Below, piece by piece: positions 8,255 to 15,792 of a stretch of DNA of 27,027 nucleotides (the first letter of the stretch is position 1; each line of letters begins with the position of its first letter). The notes beneath the pieces are model-generated. The model worked only from the letters and a program-made list of their open reading frames with translations. It ran no database searches and was not told where the DNA came from. The position numbers were made by a program, and so were the translations under genes. The DNA comes from SIG701 sp045123975 (GTDB taxonomy: Bacteria; Bacillota; Clostridia; Oscillospirales; CAG-272), in contig JBGVKV010000015.1 in the NCBI GenBank assembly GCA_045123975.1, positions 1 through 27,027 on the forward strand, written 5' to 3'.

Positions 8255-8791
8255 TCAGTCTTTCAGACTTTGGATCTTCAAACGACGGCGCAGCTTTACC
8301 AGATAAAAAGTGATAAACACCGTCAGTACAATATCGAACAGAATAAACAGTACATTGTTGAACAGAAGGACTCCCCAGCTGAGGGAGAAGTCAGGCCCCG
8401 TCATCCCGAAAAGCTCCCGGGCAATCAGAAGAAAGAGGATTTGCACCCCGTTGAAGGCGACCAGCTTTCCCGCCCAGGAAAGGAGAGGGCGAAGCCGCTC
8501 CAGCGTGGATTTTACGATAGGATACATCCCGCCCATCAGATACAGCAGGGCGGCCAGCTTGTTGGGAAGAAGGAGCAGGGAAAGCAGGGCTGTGACGCCC
8601 CAGATCAGCCAGGCCCACCGTTTTCCCATCTCGATTACCGCAAAGGCGATCAGGAAGGAAGCGATCATGATCATGGAAAGATCCATCACCTCAATGAGCG
8701 AGCCAACGGACAGACAGATCACGCCCAAAGCGGAAAGAATTCCGCAGGCGGAGATGCGACGTGTCTGCTTGGAAACACCGTTTTTTCTCAT
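8255..8791 (-). CDS. small integral membrane protein of unknown function
   Basis: 178 residues, no family recognised. About five hydrophobic stretches can be seen, for example ILSALGVICLSVGSLIEV, MIMIASFLIAFAVIEM, AWLIWGVTALLSLLLL and VLFILFDIVLTVFITFYLV, with basic residues at both ends (MRKNGVSKQTRR and KLRRRLKIQS), which suggests a cytoplasmic N-terminus and C-terminus close to the membrane. The ATG has GAGG seven bases upstream and lies nine bases after the J-domain gene, so it belongs to the same transcript. It is the last gene before a terminator. The pattern recalls small predicted membrane proteins of clostridia, but I cannot assign a transported substrate or enzymatic role. Confidence 0.75.
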   Translation of the reverse strand: MRKNGVSKQTRRISACGILSALGVICLSVGSLIEVMDLSMIMIASFLIAFAVIEMGKRWAWLIWGVTALLSLLLLPNKLAALLYLMGGMYPIVKSTLERLRPLLSWAGKLVAFNGVQILFLLIARELFGMTGPDFSLSWGVLLFNNVLFILFDIVLTVFITFYLVKLRRRLKIQSLKD

Positions 8792-8800
8792 GATACTACC

Positions 8801-9409
8801 TCAGCAGCAGCGGATCAGATCGCCGCCGCAGCATTCGCACAGGCAGTCGGCGCAGATAAGGGAGGTACAGCAGTCCGTACCGGAGCAGGTGTTGCCGTAG
8901 GAGGCGGTGCGGTAGGGACTGTCGTAGCCCGAGGCCGTGGCCCGCATGCGCTGCTTCATCTGGCGGTATTCCATATTGGTGGGATCCAGATAGCAGGCGG
9001 TCTCCACGTACTTTTGTGCGTCGAAATAGTAGCCGCGCTGCATCATCACGCATCCCTTGAGGAAGTTCCATTCGGCTCCGCGCTGGGAGGCGGGAACGGC
9101 ATCCAGAAGAATCTCCGCATCGGAATACCGTCCTTCGTTGATCCGGTACCGGATCTCGGCGTAATTGCCCGAGGTGTATCCGCCCGACGAGGTGCCGGAA
9201 TGGGTACCCCCATTGCCGGAGGCACGCATCTTTGTGATGAGATCGTAGGCCTCGTTGACCTCTTTCATTTTCTCCTCGGCCACGTCGGCGAGATCACTGC
9301 CGGCGTAGTTATCGGGATGGTATTTTCTTGCCAGTGCCCGGTATGCTTTTTTGATCTCCTCGTCCGTTGCATCCCGGGATACGCCCAGTATTGTATAGGG
9401 ATCCTTCAT
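8801..9409 (-). CDS. J-domain protein with cysteine-rich C-terminal tail
   Basis: 202 residues. Residues 1-65 are a J-domain (DPYTILGVSRDATDEEIKKA, then YHPDNY with the HPD motif at 31-33), which stimulates the ATPase of DnaK-type chaperones. A Gly/Ser-rich linker at about 66-82 is followed by a region with TPR-like helices (IRYRINEGRYSDAEILLDAV; GYYFDAQKYVETACYLDPTN). The last about 30 residues hold ten cysteines, including CC, CC and a terminal CC. It lacks the zinc domain and the substrate-binding domains of true DnaJ. AAAGGA lies five bases upstream of the ATG. It sits 31 bases after the DUF5685 gene and just before a membrane protein, suggesting a joint role, possibly at the membrane; the client is unknown. 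Confidence 0.85.
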   Translation of the reverse strand: MKDPYTILGVSRDATDEEIKKAYRALARKYHPDNYAGSDLADVAEEKMKEVNEAYDLITKMRASGNGGTHSGTSSGGYTSGNYAEIRYRINEGRYSDAEILLDAVPASQRGAEWNFLKGCVMMQRGYYFDAQKYVETACYLDPTNMEYRQMKQRMRATASGYDSPYRTASYGNTCSGTDCCTSLICADCLCECCGGDLIRCC

Positions 9410-9440
9410 ATATGTCCTTTGCCCGAAGGCAGCCTTTCTG

Positions 9441-10358
9441 TTATAGTGATTCGTCGATGGCCAGTACCCGGCGGAGCTCCGCCGGCATGCCCAGATACAC
9501 CGTGTTTTTCACGATGCCCTCCACCTCACTCCCTGTGCGGGTGAAGTCCATCAGCTCGATGGCGGCGCTGAGCCGCCCCAGATCGTTCAAAGCGGCGATA
9601 TAAAGATCCTGCGCCGTTTTTTCGTCGATGCGGACCGCGGTTTTCGTATTTCCCGCCCGATCGGTGAATTCCCGCTTTACAAGGATTTCCTTGCCGTACC
9701 GGCGAAGGATGGGATTATAGCGATTTTTCTCTCCGTCCTCGGGCGCATCGTCCGCCGCGTCGGTGACGTAAATGAACCGTCCCACGGCACGTCCGACCTC
9801 CCGGGCGATCCGTGCATCGGTGTCCGTCAGCCCGTAGGCGAAGATGTGGGACAGAAGCTGCCCGAAGCATTCGGCGGTTTCATCGATGGAGTCGGATTCC
9901 GCTTTTTCCAGTTTTCGCAGATCGCTGAGCGCAGCGGCGATGGCTTTCTCCAATTCCGGGAGATTGCCTGCTTTTTTCCGCATACCGGCCGCCGCAGGCT
10001 TGAGCGATTGGGCGGCCAGACGGCGCGCCCCCGATTCATCGGCCAGATCGTCTTCCAGTTTGGCATACGTCAGATAGGCAGCTGCCCGGGCGCAATAGGC
10101 AAAGGTGTCGTTATCCTCCGCCATCTTCCGCCGCTTGATGGGATGCATCATGCACCGTCGGGGCTGCGGATCGAATTTTTCACCCGCAATAGCCGCCCGG
10201 AAAGCGGCAAGAAAGACGAAATCGTAGCTGAGCGTCATGCAGGACGCGCATCCGGTGTGTCGGCCCATAGCCCGGCAAAGACCGCAGTAAACGGCGCGGA
10301 ACATCTCGTTTTCCCGCACTTTCATCTCATCGACCAACGGTCGTATATAGCCGAACAT
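9441..10358 (-). CDS. DUF5685-family protein
   Basis: 305 residues starting MFGYIRPLVDEMKVRENEMF, which I recognise as the opening of the DUF5685 family; the function is not established. Cysteines cluster in the N-terminal part (VYCGLCRAMGRHTGCASC, later RRCMMHP and AYCARAA), suggesting metal or Fe-S binding, though this is inference. The rest is largely helical and Ala-rich with no membrane segments, and several acidic positions (LEDDLADES; DAADDAPEDGEKNRYN) resemble metal-binding helical enzymes only loosely. The ATG at 10356-10358 was chosen over a GTG five codons upstream because the family begins MFGY. It is the first gene of a three-gene unit with the J-domain protein and the membrane protein. 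Confidence 0.78.
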   Translation of the reverse strand: MFGYIRPLVDEMKVRENEMFRAVYCGLCRAMGRHTGCASCMTLSYDFVFLAAFRAAIAGEKFDPQPRRCMMHPIKRRKMAEDNDTFAYCARAAAYLTYAKLEDDLADESGARRLAAQSLKPAAAGMRKKAGNLPELEKAIAAALSDLRKLEKAESDSIDETAECFGQLLSHIFAYGLTDTDARIAREVGRAVGRFIYVTDAADDAPEDGEKNRYNPILRRYGKEILVKREFTDRAGNTKTAVRIDEKTAQDLYIAALNDLGRLSAAIELMDFTRTGSEVEGIVKNTVYLGMPAELRRVLAIDESL

Positions 10359-10396
10359 ATACTCACACCACACTTTTATCCAGTCATATATATACT

Positions 10397-10425
10397 ATCG
10401 TATTAAAAAACGGCTCCAATTACAA
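10397..10425 (-). promoter_or_regulatory. possible promoter of the DUF5685 cluster
   Basis: On the minus strand TTGTAA (10420-10425), a 17-base gap and TACGAT (10397-10402) give a moderate sigma-A match in AT-rich sequence about 40 bases before the gene. An alternative -10 in the following TATATATA run is equally possible. Confidence 0.4.
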
Positions 10426-10518
10426 TAAACATTCTGTAAATTAAAAAACAACAAAAATCGGTTTTCGGGGAAATATTCCGGTTCGCTTGATGAAATGCGA
10501 AAAAATCGAAAAAAGTGC

Positions 10519-10547
10519 TTGACAAAGGAGGGGAAGTGTGATATTAT
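10519..10547 (+). promoter_or_regulatory. promoter of the tRNA operon
   Basis: TTGACA (10519-10524), a 17-base spacer and TATTAT (10542-10547), followed 25 bases later by the first tRNA. This strong, short-leader arrangement is typical of stable-RNA operons. Confidence 0.85.
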
Positions 10548-10572
10548 ATTTGGGCGACATTGGAACACCGAT

Positions 10573-10646
10573 GCGGGTGTAGTTCAGTGGTAGAACTCCA
10601 GCCTTCCAAGCTGGCCATGTGGGTTCGATTCCCATCACCCGCTCCA
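10573..10646 (+). tRNA. tRNA-Gly (anticodon TCC)
   Basis: Full cloverleaf: acceptor GCGGGTG pairs with CACCCGC, D-arm GTTCAGTGGTAGAAC, anticodon stem CCAGC/GCTGG with loop CTTCCAA giving TCC, T-arm GTGGG/CCCAT with TTCGATT. The 3' CCA is encoded. First gene of a three-tRNA operon. Confidence 0.97.
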
Positions 10647-10679
10647 ATCCTTATCCGAGAGGGATAGGAGCTTCCTTTT

Positions 10680-10756
10680 GTACCTTTAGCTCAGCTGGAT
10701 AGAGCAACTGCCTTCTAAGCAGTAGGTCGAGGGTTCGAGTCCCCCAAGGTACGCCA
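10680..10756 (+). tRNA. tRNA-Arg (anticodon TCT)
   Basis: Acceptor GTACCTT pairs with AAGGTAC, discriminator G, encoded CCA. The anticodon stem CTGCC... contains loop CTTCTAA, giving TCT. The T-loop is TTCGAGT between GAGGG and CCCCC. It lies 33 bases after tRNA-Gly; the spacer holds a short hairpin (TATCC/GGATA) likely used in processing. Confidence 0.96.
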
Positions 10757-10759
10757 TAC

Positions 10760-10837
10760 GGTGGGTGTAGCTCAGTTGGTTAGAGCGTCAGGTTGTGGCC
10801 CTGAAGGTCGTGGGTTCGACTCCCATCACTCACCCCA
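10760..10837 (+). tRNA. tRNA-His (anticodon GTG)
   Basis: Acceptor GTGGGTG pairs with CACTCAC (one G-T pair), and an extra G at 10760 faces C73, the G-1:C73 identity pair of tRNA-His. Anticodon stem TCAGG/CCTGA with loop TTGTGGC gives GTG. CCA is encoded. It follows tRNA-Arg by three bases. Confidence 0.97.
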
Positions 10838-10841
10838 TACG

Positions 10842-10876
10842 AAAAAGGACAGGTTTTGACCTGTCCTTTTGTTTTG
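10842..10876 (+). terminator. rho-independent terminator of the tRNA operon
   Basis: Stem AAAAGGACAGG/CCTGTCCTTTT with a TTTTGA loop, followed by GTTTTG. It starts five bases after the CCA of tRNA-His. Confidence 0.88.
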
Positions 10877-10895
10877 TCAATATAACATTTTCGCA

Positions 10896-10932
10896 AAAAA
10901 AGACTGCCTGCCTTGCGGCAAGCAGTCTTTTT
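10896..10932 (-). terminator. rho-independent terminator of the pot operon
   Basis: On the minus strand, three bases after the potD stop, a stem AAAAAGACTGC/GCAGTCTTTTT with an inner TTGCCGCAA loop region ends in a T-run. It faces the tRNA operon terminator, so the two converging units are each closed. Confidence 0.87.
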
Positions 10933-10935
10933 CAT

Positions 10936-12168
10936 TTAGAACGAAGTCCGTTTCTTTCTCTGTTTCTTGAAGGCATTGATGCCGATGGTGAGGGCAATAC
11001 AGATTCCCATAAACACCGGCGTCATCCAGGGGCTGGATACACCGGAGGAGAGAATGTCCGTCCACAAGCTGTCCAGGAGGGACGTGGTGGCAGGGGGCAG
11101 GGCGGTGAACGCCTCGGCCTTGCTCAGAACCTCGTCGCTGGGATAGGTGACGGATGTCTGCGTTTCCTCGTCCAGATAGGTGAATGCCTCGGTGTGCGGC
11201 GTTGCATAGCCAACGTATTCCGTATTCTTCAAAGCTACCAGCGTTTCGCACATATAGTTGATGAACAGCTCTGCCGCTTCCTTGTTTTTGGAATTGGCGG
11301 GAATACACATGGAGTCAATAAACAGATTGGTTCCCTCCACGGGAACGGCAAAAGCCAAATCCGGATTGTCCTGCATCATAACGATGGCGTCACCTGCATA
11401 ATAAGGAGCCAGAGCCGCCTCGCCGCCGATCATTTTGTCGAAGATCTCATCCATGACGTAGGCCTGCACGATGGGCTTTTGGTCCACCAAAGTGTGGGCA
11501 GCACTGCGGATTTCTTCCTCATTTGTGGTGTTGAAGGAGTATCCCAGCCGTTTCAGTGCGATACCTACGGTGTCGCGGGAGTTCTGGAACATCAGGATAT
11601 TGTTGGCATACTTTTCATTCCACAGAATATCCCATGTATGCACGTCATCTTCCGGATCCACCAGGGTAGTGTTGTAGATGATGCCCACGATACCCCACAG
11701 GTAGGGGACAGAGTATGTCGCCGCCTGGGAGGACGTAGCTACGCGCAGATCCTCACGGATATACTGTACGTTGGGAATGTTGTCGTAGTTCAGCTTGGCC
11801 AGCATACCCTCATTGATCATACGGGATACCATATAGTCTGAGGGGATGATCACGTCGTACTGACTGCCGCCGCCCATCTTTAATTTGGCGTACAGCTCTT
11901 CATTGGTGGAGAAGGTGGAATAGACCACGTCAATACCGGTCAGTTTTTCAAATTCAGCGACGGTATCGAAGGCGCCGTCCTCGCCGTCGTCCACGGAGAT
12001 GTATTCACCCCAGTTGTAGACGTTCAAAGTGATACCCTGATCCCGGAACTTGTTCCAATCCACCGCGTCGGAGTAGTCGATATCGAAACCGCTTTCCGTA
12101 GCAAAGGACAGGGGAGTGGCGGAAAGAATCAAAATCGAAAGAAGCAAAAGAGCAACAAACCGTTTCAT
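10936..12168 (-). CDS. potD: spermidine/putrescine ABC transporter substrate-binding protein
   Basis: Extracytoplasmic polyamine receptor, 410 residues, longer than the usual roughly 350. The N-terminus (MKRFVALLLLSILILS then SFATES) is a secretory signal but has no lipobox cysteine. The mature domain starts with LNVYNWGEYISVDD, the polyamine-binding segment of PotD, then YDVIIPSDYMVSRM, VPYLWGIVGIIYN and ALAPYYAGDAI, all typical. A second hydrophobic helix near residues 381-399 (WMTPVFMGICIALTIGI) is followed by the basic tail KKQRKKR, so the protein is probably held by a C-terminal membrane anchor. AGGAGG lies seven bases before the ATG, which overlaps the potC stop as ATGA. It is the last gene of potABCD. 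Confidence 0.93.
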   Translation of the reverse strand: MKRFVALLLLSILILSATPLSFATESGFDIDYSDAVDWNKFRDQGITLNVYNWGEYISVDDGEDGAFDTVAEFEKLTGIDVVYSTFSTNEELYAKLKMGGGSQYDVIIPSDYMVSRMINEGMLAKLNYDNIPNVQYIREDLRVATSSQAATYSVPYLWGIVGIIYNTTLVDPEDDVHTWDILWNEKYANNILMFQNSRDTVGIALKRLGYSFNTTNEEEIRSAAHTLVDQKPIVQAYVMDEIFDKMIGGEAALAPYYAGDAIVMMQDNPDLAFAVPVEGTNLFIDSMCIPANSKNKEAAELFINYMCETLVALKNTEYVGYATPHTEAFTYLDEETQTSVTYPSDEVLSKAEAFTALPPATTSLLDSLWTDILSSGVSSPWMTPVFMGICIALTIGINAFKKQRKKRTSF

Positions 12169-12953
12169 CGTCTTGCCTCCTTCTCATGCTTTTTGATGTC
12201 CACAATGTTCACGATCAGAAGAATGGTCAGTACCACCACAAAGATAATAGCGGAGAGGGCGTTGACCTCGGGGCTGACCTTCCGTCGGGTCATAGAGAAG
12301 ATGGTGATAGACAGAGTCTGCGCGCTGGCGCCGTGGGTAAAATAGCTGATGACGAAGTCATCGATGGAGTAGGTGAGGGACATGAGAAATCCGGAGAGAA
12401 TACCGGGCATGATCTCGGGAACCATCACCTTACTGAACACCTGCAGCTGATTGCAGCCCAGATCCGCCGCTGCCTCGCAGAGATTCCGGTTCATCTGCCG
12501 TAGTTTCGGCATAACGTTCAGAATTACATAAGGCACGCAGAAGGTGATATGGGAGAGGATCAGGGTGGCGAAACCGAACTCCATCTTCAAAAATACGAAG
12601 AGGAGCATCAGGGATACACCGGTGACGATCTCCGGGTTCACGTTGGGAATCAGGGTGATGTTCATGATGAACTTGCGGGCAACGCTGTTCATGTTGTAGA
12701 TGCCGATGGCGGCGGCTGTGCCGAGAATGGTGGCCACCACCGAGGCGATCAGTGCCACGACCAGCGTGTTGAGCAGGCTGGTCATGATCGTTTCGTTATG
12801 GAACAGCTTGGCGTACCAGTCCAGAGTAAAGCCGGTCCAGACGGTACGGCTCTTGGACGCATTGAAGGAGTTGACGATCAGAACGCCGATGGGAATGTAC
12901 AAAAACAGGAAGATGATCGACGTGTAGATCTTGGAAAAAGTAAGTTTTTTCAT
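12165..12953 (-). CDS. potC: spermidine/putrescine ABC transporter permease PotC
   Basis: Inner-membrane permease, 262 residues with about six transmembrane segments, starting with FSKIYTSIIFLFLYIPIGVL. The EAA loop that contacts the ATPase reads EAAADLGCNQLQVFSKVMVP. The segment SLTYSIDDFVISYFTHG is typical of PotC and related permeases. The ATG at 12951-12953 overlaps the potB stop (TGATG); a GTG one codon upstream is possible. It works with PotB as a heterodimer. Translation is coupled to potB and potD by overlaps at both ends. Confidence 0.95.
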   Translation of the reverse strand: MKKLTFSKIYTSIIFLFLYIPIGVLIVNSFNASKSRTVWTGFTLDWYAKLFHNETIMTSLLNTLVVALIASVVATILGTAAAIGIYNMNSVARKFIMNITLIPNVNPEIVTGVSLMLLFVFLKMEFGFATLILSHITFCVPYVILNVMPKLRQMNRNLCEAAADLGCNQLQVFSKVMVPEIMPGILSGFLMSLTYSIDDFVISYFTHGASAQTLSITIFSMTRRKVSPEVNALSAIIFVVVLTILLIVNIVDIKKHEKEARR

Positions 12954-13879
12954 CACATCAGCACCCCTTCCGTGTCCTCGTCATCGAGGGAATTGGTGAT
13001 GCTCATGCAGAGCAGAATGAATACCATCAGTACGATGGACATAGCCGCACCCAGATTGGGATTGTAGGCGTTGCCCAGGAACTGCAGATCGATCAGGTCA
13101 CCGATCAGCATATTCGTGCCGCCGCCCAGCATACGGGAGATAATAAAGGTGCTGACTGCGGGAACGAATACCATGGTGATGCCGGAGGCGATGCCCGGCG
13201 TGGAGAGGGGAAGAACTACCTTGGTCACCACGCGGATGGAGCCTGCGCCCAGATCCTGTGCCGCTTCAATGGTGCGGTCGTCGATCTTGGTCATTACGGA
13301 ATAGAGGGGCATAATCATAAAGGGAAGATAGTTATACACCATACCCAGCACCACGGCGCCGGGGGTGTTGATCATCTGGAAGGGGCCCAGGCCGAACAGA
13401 CCGAAGAACTGGTTGATCAGACCGTTTTTCTCCAGAAGCGTCATCCACGCATAGGTGCGCAGAAGGAAGTTCATCCACATGGGAAGCATAACCAGCATCA
13501 GCATCATCTTCTGCCGGCTGAAATGGAGTCGGGAGATATAATATGCCACGGGATAGGCCAGAATCAGGCAGATCACGGTGGCGATGAGTGCCAGCCAGAT
13601 GGAGTTGAGCAAGGTGGACATATAATTGCTGACTTCCAGGATGTGTTGCATGGTGAACACGGTCTTTTCCGTCAGCATGCCCTCGGGAAGATTGCCGTCT
13701 TCATCGGCGTACTCTTCTTTGATTGCCCAAATCTCCTCGGGGGTAAGAATATTACCGTCCGCATCTTCGGTAACGGTGGTGGTGAAAGCGAATACCGCGA
13801 TCAGCGCCAGCGGAACGATGATAAAGATCGCCATCCACAGAAGGTATGGGGAGGCGGCCCATTTCACTTGTTTATTCAA
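12953..13879 (-). CDS. potB: spermidine/putrescine ABC transporter permease PotB
   Basis: 308-residue permease with about six membrane helices, the first being YLLWMAIFIIVPLALIAVF. The EAA motif is EAAQDLGAGSIRVVTKVVLP, and LPMWMNFLLRTYAWM is the PotB signature. Between helices 1 and 2 there is an acidic loop of roughly 45 residues (about 37-80, including TEDADGNILTPEEIWAIKEE) that is longer than in the enterobacterial protein and would face outside. The start is a TTG at 13877-13879 with GGAG six bases upstream; no ATG or GTG gives a better fit. A 107-base gap with a hairpin separates it from potA. Confidence 0.93.
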   Translation of the reverse strand: MNKQVKWAASPYLLWMAIFIIVPLALIAVFAFTTTVTEDADGNILTPEEIWAIKEEYADEDGNLPEGMLTEKTVFTMQHILEVSNYMSTLLNSIWLALIATVICLILAYPVAYYISRLHFSRQKMMLMLVMLPMWMNFLLRTYAWMTLLEKNGLINQFFGLFGLGPFQMINTPGAVVLGMVYNYLPFMIMPLYSVMTKIDDRTIEAAQDLGAGSIRVVTKVVLPLSTPGIASGITMVFVPAVSTFIISRMLGGGTNMLIGDLIDLQFLGNAYNPNLGAAMSIVLMVFILLCMSITNSLDDEDTEGVLM

Positions 13880-13921
13880 TGATTGCTCCGTTTCCCCGCC
13901 GGAATTGAGAAATAACTTGTC

Positions 13922-13942
13922 CGAGCCGGACGGGCCGGCTCG
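13922..13942 (-). promoter_or_regulatory. intercistronic hairpin between potA and potB
   Basis: The 107-base gap 13880-13986 contains an 8-bp GC-rich stem (CGAGCCGG/CCGGCTCG) with a five-base loop and no T-run after it on the minus strand. It looks like an mRNA-processing or stability element rather than a terminator. I see no promoter or small ORF in the rest of the gap. Confidence 0.5.
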
Positions 13943-13986
13943 CGCAGGTACAAATACGGCGGATACTGTACTCTGCCGCGCGGATA

Positions 13987-15090
13987 TCAGTGGGTATCCG
14001 CAGAATCATCCGGGGTGCGTACCGTCTCCTGAGGAGCGGGTGCATCTTCCGGGTCACGGTGCATAATGTGGATATCCTGGGGGGTAAAGGTCATACCCAC
14101 CACGCTGCCCACCTCGGGGGCTTTGGTGGAGTGGATGATCCAGTCTACCGAGCAGGCTTCCACAATAATTTCGTAATGAACGCCCTTGAAGGTCACGCGG
14201 CGTACCACGCCGTTGATGGTTTCCTCCTGGGCCTCCACGATGGAGATGTCCTCGGGACGGATAACCACGTTGACGGGCTCCATGGGAGCGAAGCCGCTGT
14301 CCACACAGGCAAAATTGTTGCCGGCAAATTCCGCCAGGAAATCCCGGTGCATAATGCCGGGGAGAATGTTGGATTCGCCGATAAAGGTGGCAACGAACGT
14401 ATTGACGGGTTCGTTGTATATATCCTGAGGCGTGCCGATCTGCTGAATGATACCGCCGTTCATAACGACGACCGTATCACTCATAGTGAGGGCTTCCTCC
14501 TGATCGTGAGTTACGTAAACGAAGGTGATACCGGTCCGCTGCTGCAGAGCCTTCAATTCCGTCTGCATTTCCTTACGCAGCTTCAGATCGAGAGCGCCCA
14601 GGGGCTCGTCCAGAAGGAGAACCCGGGGATTGCTGATCAAAGCACGGGCGATGGCTACTCGCTGCTGCTGACCGCCGGAGAGATAGTTTACGCTTCGTTT
14701 TTCAAAACCGCTGAGGTTCACCAAATCCAGCATTTCGGCTACGCGCATGCTGACTTCCCGCTCGGGCGTTTTTTTCAGGCGCAAAGCAAAAGCCACATTC
14801 TCATACACGTTCAAATGCGGAAACAGTGCGTATTTCTGAAAAACCGTGTTTACCTGGCGCTTGTGCGGGGGCACGTCATTGATTCGAACGCCGTCGAAGA
14901 ACACGTCGCCGGAATCGGGGGTAGCGAAACCGCCGATAATACGGAGGGTTGTGGTTTTACCGCAACCGGAGGGACCGAGCAGTGTCATGAATTCGTTGTC
15001 ATGTACATCCAGATTGATGCTTCTCAGCACCGGCTCGCCGTTGAACTCCTTGACGATGTTCTTCAGCTCAACCAGCTTATTTTTTTCCAT
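13987..15090 (-). CDS. potA: spermidine/putrescine ABC transporter ATP-binding protein
   Basis: ATPase of the polyamine importer, 367 residues. Walker A GPSGCGKTT is at residues 39-47, Q-loop near QKYALFPHL, signature LSGGQQQR at 137-144, Walker B LLLDEPLGALD at 158-168, and H-loop THDQEEAL. A C-terminal TOBE-type regulatory domain starts near residue 240 (RPEDISIVEAQEE). The ATG at 15088-15090 has GAGG six bases upstream; upstream in-frame codons would enter the promoter. First gene of potA-potB-potC-potD, the usual order of this system. Confidence 0.96.
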   Translation of the reverse strand: MEKNKLVELKNIVKEFNGEPVLRSINLDVHDNEFMTLLGPSGCGKTTTLRIIGGFATPDSGDVFFDGVRINDVPPHKRQVNTVFQKYALFPHLNVYENVAFALRLKKTPEREVSMRVAEMLDLVNLSGFEKRSVNYLSGGQQQRVAIARALISNPRVLLLDEPLGALDLKLRKEMQTELKALQQRTGITFVYVTHDQEEALTMSDTVVVMNGGIIQQIGTPQDIYNEPVNTFVATFIGESNILPGIMHRDFLAEFAGNNFACVDSGFAPMEPVNVVIRPEDISIVEAQEETINGVVRRVTFKGVHYEIIVEACSVDWIIHSTKAPEVGSVVGMTFTPQDIHIMHRDPEDAPAPQETVRTPDDSADTH

Positions 15091-15142
15091 TGCTTTCCTC
15101 GTGCTTTCTAAAAACTTGATTCTCCTGTGAAGAATCGGATTC

Positions 15143-15171
15143 ATTGTATCATACCGCACATAATTTTGCAA
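15143..15171 (-). promoter_or_regulatory. promoter of the potABCD operon
   Basis: On the minus strand TTGCAA (15166-15171), a 17-base spacer and TACAAT (15143-15148), about 50 bases upstream of potA. The stretch from here to 15246 has no gene; it holds one inverted repeat (GGGCAAAA/TTTTGCCC, 15222-15243) that could be a weak end signal for the M50 gene but lacks a T-run. Confidence 0.8.
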
Positions 15172-15246
15172 TACGTTGGGGGGCTCTGCTGTAAATTTTT
15201 TCGGGATTTTTGCATTTTTATGGGCAAAAGTGCCGTTTTGCCCCCG

Positions 15247-15792
15247 TCAGCCCCCGGCGATCTTCGTCAAAAGACACACAGAAATAAAGAAAAGCGACAG
15301 ATTGCCGCCGCATCGGATCTGAACGGCCGCCGCACACATCCATAAGCCTACGGTGCATATGCGGGACAGGATTCCGCCGACTCTTATGCCCTGTATCGGC
15401 CCCAGCAAAGATACGAGCAGATTGTTCGTTATCACGCCTCCGTCCAGGCGGCGGATGGGGAGAAGATTGAAGAGCGAAAGCGACAGACAGGCAGCACCGA
15501 ACAGCGCCCGACTCCGGGAGCATTCGCCGGGCAGACAGACAAGGAATCCCGCCAGATTCATAAGCGGCCCTGCCGCGGCGATCCATATCTCCCGGGCGTA
15601 AGACAGGGAGGAGGGGTCGTAGCCGATGACGGCACCGGTCACAGTGGTGCGGACGAAGCGGATCGGTACACGAAGGAGACGGCAGGCCAAAAGATGACCG
15701 CTCTCGTGCAAAAGAGCGGCCAGCAGAAAGGGAAGGGAGTCCCGCAGTCCGTTGAGCAGCGTGAGGACTGCGGCGAATACGATTCCTTCCAT
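15247..15792 (-). CDS. M50 (site-2, SpoIVFB-like) membrane metalloprotease
   Basis: Predicted intramembrane zinc protease of 181 residues. HESGH at residues 29-33 is the HExxH zinc motif inside a hydrophobic helix, and NLLPIRRLDGG at about 109-119 is the second M50 motif with the zinc-binding Asp117. AAAGPLMNLAGFL is the typical conserved segment between them. It has about five membrane helices and is shorter than Bacillus SpoIVFB (around 290), lacking a C-terminal CBS domain. The ATG overlaps the stop of the upstream gene as TGATG, which argues for co-translation with that one-helix protein. SpoIVFB cleaves pro-sigma-K during sporulation; whether this protein does so is unknown. Confidence 0.85.
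   Translation of the reverse strand: MEGIVFAAVLTLLNGLRDSLPFLLAALLHESGHLLACRLLRVPIRFVRTTVTGAVIGYDPSSLSYAREIWIAAAGPLMNLAGFLVCLPGECSRSRALFGAACLSLSLFNLLPIRRLDGGVITNNLLVSLLGPIQGIRVGGILSRICTVGLWMCAAAVQIRCGGNLSLFFISVCLLTKIAGG

Noticed and set aside
10441..10647. Minus-strand frame across tRNA-Gly.
   Set aside because: The start of the translated peptide is simply the reverse complement of the tRNA; this is a common annotation artefact.
15222..15243. Inverted repeat GGGCAAAA/TTTTGCCC after the M50 gene as a terminator.
   Set aside because: There is no T-run behind it on either strand, so it is only a weak candidate and is not listed as a feature.
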